Positions 9,572 to 16,871 of a stretch of DNA of 64,000 bases are shown in pieces; the stretch's first letter is position 1, and each line of letters opens with the position of its first letter. Both the position numbers and the translations under genes were made by a program. The notes below the pieces were generated by a model. That model saw nothing but the letters and a program-made list of their open reading frames with translations. It was not told where the DNA came from and did no database searches. The stretch is from Arcicella sp034931005 (lineage in GTDB: Bacteria > Bacteroidota > Bacteroidia > Cytophagales > Spirosomataceae), in NCBI RefSeq assembly GCF_034931005.1, contig NZ_JAYGIN010000017.1, forward strand, positions 1 to 64,000, written 5' to 3'.

Positions 9572-9608
9572 AAGCCTCTCTAAATTATTAGGGAGGCTTT
9601 TTATTTAT
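9572..9608 (+). terminator. Rho-independent terminator
   Basis: aagcctctctaa and ttagggaggctt pair with one mismatch around a 4-base loop and are followed by a T-rich stretch, 80 bp after the preceding stop codon. Confidence 0.8.
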
Positions 9609-9670
9609 TCAACGGTAAAGGTCAATTGAAAAAATATAGGGAATTTCATAGAAAAATAAAACCAATTTTC

Positions 9671-10276
9671 ATGAAAAAGAGACTGTTTCCCATACTGTTG
9701 GTGTGCGTATTGTTATTTTCCTGTGGAAAAGTAAAAGATGCCGCAAATGCTGCTGAAGGTTTGAAAAATTATGCTGAAGGCATGAAAGAATCTGACAATA
9801 AAATGAAAGAAAGAAGAGCCAAAGGTGATACTATTTCGATGCCTTATGGTGAATTGCAAAAATTACTTCCTTTGAGTATTGCGGGCTATGCAAAAGATGG
9901 AGAACCCAAAGGTGAATCAGTAAATATGGCAGGAATATCGTATTCGACGGCATCGCAGATTTATAAGAATGGAGATGCTGAAATAACCGTAAATATTATG
10001 GATTATAGTGCTTCGTATGCAGCTTTTGGGGCAGCAACAGCTATGTTTTCAACAGGTTTTTCGGTAGATAATGACCAAGAACATTTGGGTGCCGTTGACC
10101 TTGGAATTAGTGGAATAAAGGCTTGGGAGGATGTTAAGAAAAAAGAGAAAAAAAGCACCATTATCGCAGGGGTCAATGAACGTTTTTTAGTAACTGCCGA
10201 AGGACGAAATGTTGAATCTGATATGGTAAAAGAAGCCGTAAAAGCAGTTGATTTGAAGAAATTAGCAGGAATGTAA
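9671..10276 (+). CDS. Hypothetical lipoprotein
   Basis: I start at the ATG at 9671 rather than the upstream TTG at 9626. The resulting N-terminus, MKKRLFPILLVCVLLFSC, is an ideal lipoprotein signal with the lipobox LFSC. The product is 201 residues. After a charged, probably helical stretch (ANAAEGLKNYAEGMKESDNK) comes a compact domain including SMPYGELQKLLPLSIAGY and a C-terminal EAVKAVDLKKLAGM helix. I recognise no named family. It is followed 100 bp later by another lipoprotein gene on the same strand. Confidence 0.7.
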   Translation: MKKRLFPILLVCVLLFSCGKVKDAANAAEGLKNYAEGMKESDNKMKERRAKGDTISMPYGELQKLLPLSIAGYAKDGEPKGESVNMAGISYSTASQIYKNGDAEITVNIMDYSASYAAFGAATAMFSTGFSVDNDQEHLGAVDLGISGIKAWEDVKKKEKKSTIIAGVNERFLVTAEGRNVESDMVKEAVKAVDLKKLAGM

Positions 10277-10374
10277 ATCAAATTTAAAAATAGTTATTTA
10301 CTTAATTTGAAAATGAAGTATTGGGTAGTAAATTGGTCTCAATGATTAAATCAAGACTATCCAAAAGCTTTAAA

Positions 10375-10962
10375 ATGATTATCTTAAAACGTATTTTTTT
10401 ATTGGTATTGACAGTCGTAAGTCTATTTTCATGCAAAAAAGACTTACGACTTTTTGATAAAGACCCTAAAACATTCTTGACTGAATATGGAAAGGAAAAT
10501 CCTGAAAATGAGGTAGTTATTAAAACCGTTGGAGGTGATATTACGATAAAACTTTATGATAAAACGCCTTTGCATCGTGCCAATTTTATCAGATTGGTCA
10601 AATCAAATTATTATATTCACCGTACTTTTTATCGCAATGTTTATCTGACAGCTATTCAAGGTGGAGGCGAATATTTAGACCAATTGGATTATCTCGTTCC
10701 GCCCGAATATTTCCCAGAACTTACCCACAAACGTGGAGCAATTGCGATGGCGAGATACGACGAAGGCAATCCCGAAAAAGCGTCGTCACCTACGGAGTTT
10801 TTTATCGTAACTAATGCGGCAGAAGCTCAAAAATTAAATGGACTTTATGTGGTTTTTGGAGAAGTAATCAAAGGAATGGATGTAGTAGATAAAATTCAAC
10901 AAGCTCCAGAATATTACGAAAAACCAGCCATTCCTGTTTTTTTTAGAATTGAAATGCCGTGA
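10375..10962 (+). CDS. Cyclophilin-type peptidyl-prolyl isomerase-like lipoprotein (divergent)
   Basis: The start at 10375 gives a clean lipoprotein signal (MIILKRIFLLVLTVVSLFSC). Starts at 10342 and the TTG at 10321 only add a charged tail. The domain follows the cyclophilin order: IKTVGGDITIKLYDKTPLHR, ANFIRLVKSNYY, FYRNVYLTAIQGGG, KRGAIAMARYDEG, SPTEFFIVTN and LYVVFGEVIKGMDVVDKIQ. The active-site Arg (FYR) and the Gln of QGG are kept. The usual FHR-x-x-x-x-F block is altered and S-Q-F-F-I has become T-E-F-F-I. It may be a slow isomerase or only a chaperone. Probably periplasmic and lipid anchored. Confidence 0.8.
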   Translation: MIILKRIFLLVLTVVSLFSCKKDLRLFDKDPKTFLTEYGKENPENEVVIKTVGGDITIKLYDKTPLHRANFIRLVKSNYYIHRTFYRNVYLTAIQGGGEYLDQLDYLVPPEYFPELTHKRGAIAMARYDEGNPEKASSPTEFFIVTNAAEAQKLNGLYVVFGEVIKGMDVVDKIQQAPEYYEKPAIPVFFRIEMP

Positions 10963-11149
10963 GGGAGGGGATGTGGTTGTGAGTTATGGAGTTAAGGGTT
11001 TATGAGGGTATGGAGTTTATGAAGTTATGGGTTGTGAGTTTATGGGTTAATGAGTTAAAGGGTTTATCAATTTGACATCATAATACATTACGCCATAACC
11101 ACTTCACCCATAAACTCTTAACCCCATAACTCCTTCACTCATAACCTCA
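10963..11149. repeat. Low-complexity spacer forming a long imperfect inverted repeat
   Basis: The left half repeats words such as gagttatgg and gagtttatgggtt. The right half repeats their complements (ccataacc, cccataaactc, ccccataactcc). The ~185 bp between two convergent genes could fold into a long, ragged hairpin and act as a bidirectional terminator. Its word-like, drifting repeat structure is unusual. Confidence 0.6.
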
Positions 11150-11680
11150 TCAACTCTTTAAAACCATTCTCATAATTGACTCACTATCGTTGAGTTTTTG
11201 TACTTCTGAAATCGCAACCCATGCTAAATCTGAAGATTCTGACGAAATCGTTAATGGTTCGTTCATATCAGCTTCTAATAAAAATCTTACATCATAGTGC
11301 AAGTGGGCAGGAATACCTTTTCGTTCAGGAATTTCGTGAATGTCAATGTCAAAAATATCAGAGCTAATAACTTCAATATCAGTAAGTCCTGTTTCTTCTT
11401 GAGCTTCTTTTAAGGCAACATTTAGTACGTCAGAATCACCATCGCAATGTCCGCCTGTTTGAAACCATTTATCTAATTTTCGATGATGAGTCAACAAAGT
11501 GAATTGTCGAGATTTATCAACAATCCAAGCCGACCCCGTAACGTGTCCGATGAGTAAAGAGCGTTCAAAACAATCAGAATGTTCTTTGACAAATGCTATC
11601 ATTTGTTCAGTAAAAATAGCCTCTTGTTTGTTGAAGGGTTTGTGTTTTTGTAGTAGTTCGTTTAATTGATTTCTGTGCAT
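11150..11680 (-). CDS. NUDIX hydrolase
   Basis: 176 residues. The Nudix box is visible as GGHCDGDSDVLNVALKEAQE followed by ETGL. The metal-binding core (K-E-A-Q-E-E-T-G-L) is intact, but the first Glu of the classical box is Ser. This pattern is common in the GGH-type Nudix subgroup. Such enzymes cleave nucleoside diphosphates linked to another moiety; the substrate cannot be named from sequence. It is the last gene of a three-gene minus-strand unit, 4 bp after the zeta-like kinase gene. That spacing implies co-transcription and possibly a linked role in nucleotide-sugar chemistry (inference). Confidence 0.9.
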   Translation of the reverse strand: MHRNQLNELLQKHKPFNKQEAIFTEQMIAFVKEHSDCFERSLLIGHVTGSAWIVDKSRQFTLLTHHRKLDKWFQTGGHCDGDSDVLNVALKEAQEETGLTDIEVISSDIFDIDIHEIPERKGIPAHLHYDVRFLLEADMNEPLTISSESSDLAWVAISEVQKLNDSESIMRMVLKS

Positions 11681-11684
11681 GATT

Positions 11685-12290
11685 TTAGATTAATGCGGGT
11701 AAAAAATCGGAAAACCATTTAGGCAAAGAGTCCGAGATATATAATTTTTGATGATTTGAAGTTACTAATAAGATTTGTGGTATTCCAGAAGATGTATCCC
11801 AAATGTGTAAATTATCAATAAGATGAAACTTCTGATTTAAGAAACGTAAATTGCCAAAATAGTTATGATAAATTGCGTAAGAAGGTACTAAAAAACCATT
11901 GCCTTGAACTCTATCTTTTACCCTTTTTTCAGATAATTTTAAAGTAACTAAGCCCAAGAATATCATATTTATAGTATAGCCATTTTCTTTAAAATGAACA
12001 ATGGTGTCCCATGAATTAGCATTACTAAAATGTCCTTCATAAGCGAAATCATTCTGCAAGGTAATTGCCTCGCTACTTAATTGTTTAAAGGTTATAACTG
12101 TTTCTTCCTCAGCTTGTTGTATTGCATATTTATGTACATTGATTGATTCTTTTACTAATTTTAGCTTTTGACTAAAAATGATGTCTCCGTCAAAAATGGG
12201 CAAATTTTGAGCAGAACTGGGCAATAGTTTTCTTCCAAATGTAGATTTCCCAGCACCGTTATGTCCTGCAATTATGTATAAATTGGGCAT
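11685..12290 (-). CDS. Zeta-toxin-family P-loop kinase
   Basis: 201 residues. Walker A is at the N-terminus (IIAGHNGAGKSTFGRKLLP). It is followed by a Lys-rich helix, NDFAYEGHFS (equivalent of the zeta F-x-x-E-x block) and RVKDRVQGNGFLVPSYAIYH, which parallels the R-V-x-x-R-x-x-x-G-G-H-x-V-P motif of zeta kinases. Zeta toxins phosphorylate UDP-N-acetylglucosamine; whether this one does is unknown. The start overlaps the end of the preceding 92-residue gene by 19 bp, an arrangement typical of toxin-antitoxin pairs. Confidence 0.8.
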   Translation of the reverse strand: MPNLYIIAGHNGAGKSTFGRKLLPSSAQNLPIFDGDIIFSQKLKLVKESINVHKYAIQQAEEETVITFKQLSSEAITLQNDFAYEGHFSNANSWDTIVHFKENGYTINMIFLGLVTLKLSEKRVKDRVQGNGFLVPSYAIYHNYFGNLRFLNQKFHLIDNLHIWDTSSGIPQILLVTSNHQKLYISDSLPKWFSDFLPALI

Positions 12291-12550
12291 GGTAATAAAT
12301 TGAATTTTTCTCGTAGTTTTTCTGCTTCTTCAAAGGTTAAATAGCGTAGAGTTTTATGATGTTTTTGGTGAGTTTCAAACTCAGCTATCGAAATATCTCC
12401 ATTGGCATATTCATAATAAAATTGGTTGTCTCTAAGGTCTAATTCACCAAGCATAAAAGGCAGATTTTGAGCAAATTTTTGTTCTCTTAATTTTTCAATA
12501 GATAGACTTGCTTGCGTTTCTAAATCAAGAATAAAATCGGGCTTTTGCAT
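12272..12550 (-). CDS. Small protein upstream of zeta-like kinase, putative antitoxin
   Basis: 92 residues, no signal peptide and no membrane helix. It is rich in charged residues, with helical stretches such as SIEKLREQKFAQN and FEEAEKLREKFNLLP. It has no recognisable DNA-binding motif. It overlaps the zeta-like kinase gene by 19 bp and must be translated from the same transcript. From gene order alone it is a candidate antitoxin or adaptor. I do not recognise a family. Confidence 0.65.
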   Translation of the reverse strand: MQKPDFILDLETQASLSIEKLREQKFAQNLPFMLGELDLRDNQFYYEYANGDISIAEFETHQKHHKTLRYLTFEEAEKLREKFNLLPCPIYT

Positions 12551-12688
12551 AATATTATTGTTTAGTTTAATGGAACAAATCTACTAATTTGTCGTGAATA
12601 ATTGCCCATTCGACATAAAACTAAACTCTTTTGAAGATATACTGTTAAATTTGAGGAATTCAATCTAATTTAAAATAATCTAAAACAA

Positions 12689-13555
12689 ATGAAAAAACTG
12701 TTTCTTGCCGTTTTAACGTGCATTTCTCTATCTGCTACGGCTCAACTTCGTTTACCACAACCAAGTCCAGTGGCTTCGGTTTCACAGGTAGTTGGTACTA
12801 CTGATGTCTCTGTGAAATATTCTCGTCCAGGATTAAAAGGACGTGATGTTTTCGGTGGTGTTGTTGCTTACGATAAAGTTTGGAGAACTGGTGCAAACGG
12901 TGCTACTCAAATTACCATTTCAAATGATGTATTGGTGTCAGGACAAAAATTGACAGCAGGTACTTATTCTGTATTTTCAATTCCTACTGCTGGTACTTGG
13001 ACGTTGATTTTCAACAAAGATATTTCAGCTTCTGAGCAAACGTATTCACAAGATAAAGATGCTTTGCGTGTGAGTGTAAAACCTACTTCGGTAGCTAAAA
13101 CAGAGTGGTTTACGATTGATTTTTCAGACCTTTCTGATAGCACTGCCAACATGAATATCACTTGGGCTGATAAGAAAATAGTTGCTCCTTTGGCGGTTGA
13201 AACTTCTAAAATGATTGAAACTGCTATCACAAAGGCTACTACTGACAATGCAGGTTTAATGCGTGGTGCGGCTGATTATTTGCAAGGAAAAGGTAAATTA
13301 GACCAAGCCTTGAAATTGGTAAATACATCTATCGCAGGTGCTGAAACTTTTCGTAATCTTTGGACTAAAGCTCAGATTTTGAGTAAATTAGGAAATTATG
13401 GTGAGGCTTTGCCATTGGCTCAAAAGGCTCTTGCAATAGGACAAGGCGACCCATCTTTCGGATTCTTTAAAGATGCTATCGCAAAAGGTGTTGCTGACTA
13501 TACGGCTAAAATTCCTGCCGCTGTACAAACTGTTCCTTTGAAAAAGAAGAAATAA
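12689..13555 (+). CDS. Secreted DUF2911 domain protein with TPR-like tail
   Basis: 288 residues. The signal peptide is MKKLFLAVLTCISLSATAQ. The DUF2911 core is plain (VKYSRPGLKGRDVFGGVV, VWRTGANGATQI, LTAGTYSVFSIPTAGTWTLI, then NKDISA). The last ~100 residues form helical pairs (QGKGKLDQALKLVNTSIAGA, LSKLGNYGEALPLAQKALAI) resembling one or two TPRs. DUF2911 proteins are common periplasmic or exported proteins in Bacteroidota with no proven biochemical role. The gene is divergent from the zeta/NUDIX unit and ends at the border of a MITE-like inverted repeat. Confidence 0.9.
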   Translation: MKKLFLAVLTCISLSATAQLRLPQPSPVASVSQVVGTTDVSVKYSRPGLKGRDVFGGVVAYDKVWRTGANGATQITISNDVLVSGQKLTAGTYSVFSIPTAGTWTLIFNKDISASEQTYSQDKDALRVSVKPTSVAKTEWFTIDFSDLSDSTANMNITWADKKIVAPLAVETSKMIETAITKATTDNAGLMRGAADYLQGKGKLDQALKLVNTSIAGAETFRNLWTKAQILSKLGNYGEALPLAQKALAIGQGDPSFGFFKDAIAKGVADYTAKIPAAVQTVPLKKKK

Positions 13556-13556
13556 T

Positions 13557-13680
13557 CTTAAGGGAAATTGTAAAAAATAACGTACCATATTTGGCTTGGA
13601 CAAACTTCCCGAAAGTTTAAAATTTTCGGGAAGTTCAGCGGCGAATAGTTGGTACTTTTAATTTTACAATTTCCCTTAAG
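13557..13680. mobile_element. MITE-like element: 19-bp perfect terminal inverted repeats around an internal hairpin
   Basis: The 124-bp segment starts with cttaagggaaattgtaaaa at 13557-13575 and ends with the exact reverse complement at 13662-13680. Similarity between the arms continues inward with mismatches. The centre holds a second hairpin (aacttcccgaaa against tttcgggaagtt, 13603-13635). No transposase is nearby. The size and structure fit a non-autonomous element or a large bidirectional terminator. Confidence 0.6.
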
Positions 13681-13762
13681 TAAAAAGGAGGGAAGGGGCA
13701 AAGTAACTAATTCTACTTTGGCGTTTCAAAGATAAACGTGATAATTTAGGTTTTTGGGGTTC

Positions 13763-13795
13763 AACTTCCCGAAAGTTTTAAGCTTTCGGGAAGTT
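13763..13795 (-). terminator. Hairpin, second copy of the aacttcccgaaag palindrome
   Basis: Perfect 13-bp arms (aacttcccgaaag and ctttcgggaagtt) with a 7-base loop, 11 bp beyond the stop of the minus-strand nucleotidase gene. It is nearly the same hairpin as that inside the element at 13557-13680. A terminator role is likely, though there is no long T run. Confidence 0.5.
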
Positions 13796-13805
13796 CCTCA
13801 AAATT

Positions 13806-15353
13806 CTACTTCTTCTTCATATAAGTAATCAAAACTTTTCTGACATCGTTACGAATATCGTTTATATCTTTTTCGTCTGATTCAGTTACTTTAATGACAT
13901 CAGGATTTTGGTAGGTCAAAAAGCCTAAATTAGTTTCTTTTCCTTCCATCATAAATTTTGGAATTGAAACGTAATAATCTTGATTTACGTCCAATAATTT
14001 ACCGTTGATTAACCACTCATTTTTAGCTTCATCGTGGCTGATTTTATCCCATTGTAAAAAACCTCCGCTTCCTTTATTTTTCAAACCAGTTTCTAAAACA
14101 CGTTCCAATAAACGTCCTTTCATGGCAACTTCGACGATTTTTCCACCGTAAGGTAAAATTCTCATGATGTCCAATTGCGTAATTCTTCCCGAAACTTGGT
14201 CGTCAATTCTTACCGAACCACTATTGAAAACAGTACAATCAACAGGTTTTGAGGCCGAAGCAGTCATAGCTTGTGCAATCAAATTTCCTAAGTTGGTACG
14301 TCCATTTCTAATGCTACTTTCACGTCCGTCTAACGGTTCAGAAAGTTCTGCCACAACATCATTTCTGCTCATTCCTACTTTGGTCAAAGCCACATCCATA
14401 ATGTCGTCCCATTTTTTTACAACTGCTGCCACGGTCGAATCTTGTGGAATACTATCGTCAATTTTACGCAAATCACTTTTAACGGTTGCCGTTTTAGTTT
14501 CAGTATCATAAGAAATAGTATGAACATAAGCCGTTTTTGCGTTTGCATCAGCTTTGGCAATGACTACGCCTTTTACAGTTTCTATCATATTATCATGGTC
14601 ATGTCCGCCCATTAATAATTTTACATCGGGCAACATTTCAGCCAATTTTGCATCATCAGCTTTGTTGATATGCGTAATACCAACCACAAAATCACATTCA
14701 TTTTTAAGAATTTCATACGTATTTTTGGCACTTTCAAAAAAGTCTCCATAATACACAAAATCCTTTTTATTAGACGGTAAAACGATTGAGAACATTCCCA
14801 TTTTTACCGATTTACCTTGTGCATTTTTGAAAGTCAAAATTGCCGTTTTCGGGAATGGGACTTTTACGCCATCAACAGTTTTACTGAAAGGCTCTAAAAC
14901 ACCTTTTTTGTTTTGTAATGCGTTAGAAGACAGCCAATTAAACTTAGATTCGTCGATGCGTTTTTGTAAATCTGCTTCGTCCAAATCAAATTCATGGTTT
15001 CCTAAACCAACCCAGTCGAAACCAATGGCATTCATCACTTCTACCATTTGGCGACCTTTGATGCTTTTTCCCTCATATTTGAAGGTACTGATAAGGGCAG
15101 GGTTCAAAAAATCTCCTGCTAAAACTGTAAGCGTATTTGGATTTTTCTGTAATAATTCTTTGCGTAAAGTAGCTATACGAGCCATTCCGCCTACTTTTCC
15201 TCCTTCTAATGGCGAGATTTCGTACACGTCATTTACGTGAAGAAAGGTAATATCTACCGTATTGTCGGAAGTTTTATTAGTTGTGTTTTGTGTTGATTTA
15301 CACGAGAATAGAAGGGCTGTAATTAAACAGCCATATAAGAATAGTTTGTTCAT
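13806..15353 (-). CDS. 5'-nucleotidase / metallophosphoesterase lipoprotein (UshA family)
   Basis: I choose the ATG at 15353, giving 515 residues with a lipoprotein signal (MNKLFLYGCLITALLFSC). The N-terminal metallophosphatase has the expected metal motifs: FLHVNDVYEI, LAGDF, GLGNHEFD, and later LLMGGHDHDN. The C-terminal 5'-nucleotidase domain follows (GRESSIRNGRTNLGNLIAQA, FNSGSVRIDD, ILPYGGKIVEV). Family members hydrolyse nucleotides or nucleotide sugars in the periplasm to release nucleosides and phosphate. Size and both domains are complete. It is transcribed separately from the genes on either side. Confidence 0.93.
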   Translation of the reverse strand: MNKLFLYGCLITALLFSCKSTQNTTNKTSDNTVDITFLHVNDVYEISPLEGGKVGGMARIATLRKELLQKNPNTLTVLAGDFLNPALISTFKYEGKSIKGRQMVEVMNAIGFDWVGLGNHEFDLDEADLQKRIDESKFNWLSSNALQNKKGVLEPFSKTVDGVKVPFPKTAILTFKNAQGKSVKMGMFSIVLPSNKKDFVYYGDFFESAKNTYEILKNECDFVVGITHINKADDAKLAEMLPDVKLLMGGHDHDNMIETVKGVVIAKADANAKTAYVHTISYDTETKTATVKSDLRKIDDSIPQDSTVAAVVKKWDDIMDVALTKVGMSRNDVVAELSEPLDGRESSIRNGRTNLGNLIAQAMTASASKPVDCTVFNSGSVRIDDQVSGRITQLDIMRILPYGGKIVEVAMKGRLLERVLETGLKNKGSGGFLQWDKISHDEAKNEWLINGKLLDVNQDYYVSIPKFMMEGKETNLGFLTYQNPDVIKVTESDEKDINDIRNDVRKVLITYMKKK

Positions 15354-15490
15354 ATTGGTTGATGTTTGCTGTTCCAAAAATGGTTTTCGAAAGTAAAAGT
15401 AAATTTTATTTTAAAGACTTTCAATCAAATACTGATGAAACCCCGAAATCTGCCATAAGAGGGATAAACTGGTTATTTCGTTTTTGCAAG

Positions 15491-15751
15491 CTAACAAAAA
15501 TAGACATCTGAGCGAGAAGTTATAAACTCAATAGTTGACCAATGACATTCGCAAATAAACTTGTTTTCAACGCTTGAAAATCCATCAATTCTACATAAAT
15601 TCAATAAATCAATATTGCCTTGTAGTTTAATGTATAATTGATGAAAATGGTAGTCTTCCATTCGTTGTTCAATAATGACGAAACCTTTTTCTAACAATTC
15701 GTTTACCAATCGGTTGACAGGTTCGCAGGCTTGGCAATCATCTACTATCAT
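15491..15751 (-). CDS. Small Cys-containing hypothetical protein
   Basis: 86 residues with six cysteines, including DDCQACEP near the N-terminus and ICECH near the C-terminus, which could bind a metal. No signal peptide. It starts 8 bp after the stop of the lipoprotein gene upstream (15760-16284) and so is probably co-transcribed with it. I recognise no family. Confidence 0.55.
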   Translation of the reverse strand: MIVDDCQACEPVNRLVNELLEKGFVIIEQRMEDYHFHQLYIKLQGNIDLLNLCRIDGFSSVENKFICECHWSTIEFITSRSDVYFC

Positions 15752-15759
15752 TTCATCTA

Positions 15760-16284
15760 TTATTTTAAAGGAATTTCTTTCAGGAAAGTTAACTTTTTAG
15801 TGTAATCATTTACAAAAACTTGCCAAGCTCCGCCTACTCCATGTTTGGGATTAGCCAAAGTTAACGAAACCGCTACTTTTATCATGTTGTTGACAGAATA
15901 TTCTCCCACTTTTGGACGAAACCCAAATTGCGGGTGCGGACTAACTTGTAAACTCGCCCAGTATTTTACTTTGTCGTAATTGACATCCGTTAAAGATTTT
16001 TCGATGCTGTAAAACTCTGACTGTCCAGGTAAGCCACCATACAATTTTGTTTGGGCAGGAATTTCAAAAACTTCCCAATTATCCACACCAGGGTAATTTC
16101 CAGAACCTTGCCAGCGTTTTGCTTTTATCAATAAAGAATCGTCGGTAGCCTTAACCGCTTTGATGCCCGATTGTGCGATGAAAGAAGATAAAAGAGCCGA
16201 GTTTTTTAATGTTGGAACATTTTTCTGTCCGCAGGCAAAAAATAAATATGTTGCAATGAGGAATAAGGAAAATCTACGTGTCAT
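15760..16284 (-). CDS. Hypothetical lipoprotein
   Basis: 174 residues. The N-terminus MTRRFSLFLIATYLFFACGQ is a lipoprotein signal with lipobox FFAC. The remainder is a single beta-rich domain (SLLIKAKRWQGSGNYPGVDN, KVKYWASLQVSPHPQFGFRP, KHGVGGAWQVFVNDYTKKLT). No family recognised. It leads a two-gene unit with the 86-residue Cys protein downstream. The upstream intergenic region carries the 33-bp repeat array. Confidence 0.7.
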   Translation of the reverse strand: MTRRFSLFLIATYLFFACGQKNVPTLKNSALLSSFIAQSGIKAVKATDDSLLIKAKRWQGSGNYPGVDNWEVFEIPAQTKLYGGLPGQSEFYSIEKSLTDVNYDKVKYWASLQVSPHPQFGFRPKVGEYSVNNMIKVAVSLTLANPKHGVGGAWQVFVNDYTKKLTFLKEIPLK

Positions 16285-16407
16285 AGTTTTAAGGTTTTTA
16301 TTTCTAAAATTAACAAATGTTACTTTTAGAAATCTTGAAACAGTAGATTTTTATTTTTAGAAGACAATCTTTCAGAGCGATGGCGTTAAATTGGAATAAT
16401 TATTGAA

Positions 16408-16783
16408 AGTAGAGACAAGGCACTGCCTTGTCTAAAATCGGGGTATAATCGTATATTGCCTTGTCTAAAATCGGGGTATAATCGTGTATTGCCTTGTCTA
16501 AAATCAGGGTATAATCGTATATTGCCTTGTTTAAAATCGGGGTATAATCGTATATTGCCTTGTTTAAAATCGGGGTATAATCGTATATTGCCTTGTCTAA
16601 AATCAGGGTATAATCGTATATTGCCTTGTTTAAAATTGGGGTATAATCGTATATTGCCTTGTTTAAAATCGGGGTATAATTGTATATTGCCTTGTTTAAA
16701 ATCGGGGTATAATCGTATATTGCCTTGTTTAAAATTATAATTCAATTTCCTGAGATTAGACAAGGCATTGCCTTGTCTCTACC
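16408..16783. repeat. 33-bp tandem repeat array bounded by inverted palindromes
   Basis: About nine full copies, plus partial ends, of a 33-bp unit that begins attgccttgt(c/t)taaaat and contains ggggtataatcgtat. The units differ by one to three bases and there are no spacers. The left border is gtagagacaaggca followed by ctgccttgtct. The right border is agacaaggca followed by ttgccttgtctctac. Each border is itself a palindrome and they mirror each other, so the whole block has terminal inverted repeats. The unit length, divisible by 3, keeps ORFs open on both strands by chance. Confidence 0.9.
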
Positions 16784-16828
16784 TGTTTGACAAATTGATA
16801 CAAATTCATCATTATACCATTTTCCGTT

Positions 16829-16836
16829 TATCTTTG
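16829..16836 (+). promoter_or_regulatory. Candidate -7 promoter box TATCTTTG
   Basis: A perfect match to TAnnTTTG 36 bp before the BatA-type start codon. The expected TTG about 20 bases upstream is not present, so only the -7 element is supported. Confidence 0.35.
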
Positions 16837-16871
16837 TTATTGTTACTACAAATAACGCATTTACAAAATAT

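Noticed and set aside
14827..15240. 137-codon plus-strand ORF opposite the 5'-nucleotidase gene
   Set aside because: Shadow of a clearly conserved gene on the other strand.
16423..16740. Possible CRISPR array
   Set aside because: The repeats are contiguous and drifting with no unique spacers, and there are no cas genes.
16386..16763. Two long ORFs, one on each strand, across the repeat array (minus strand 125 codons, plus strand 94 codons)
   Set aside because: They exist only because the 33-bp repeat unit is divisible by 3. The translations are pure tandem repeats, with no signal peptide or neighbouring functional context.
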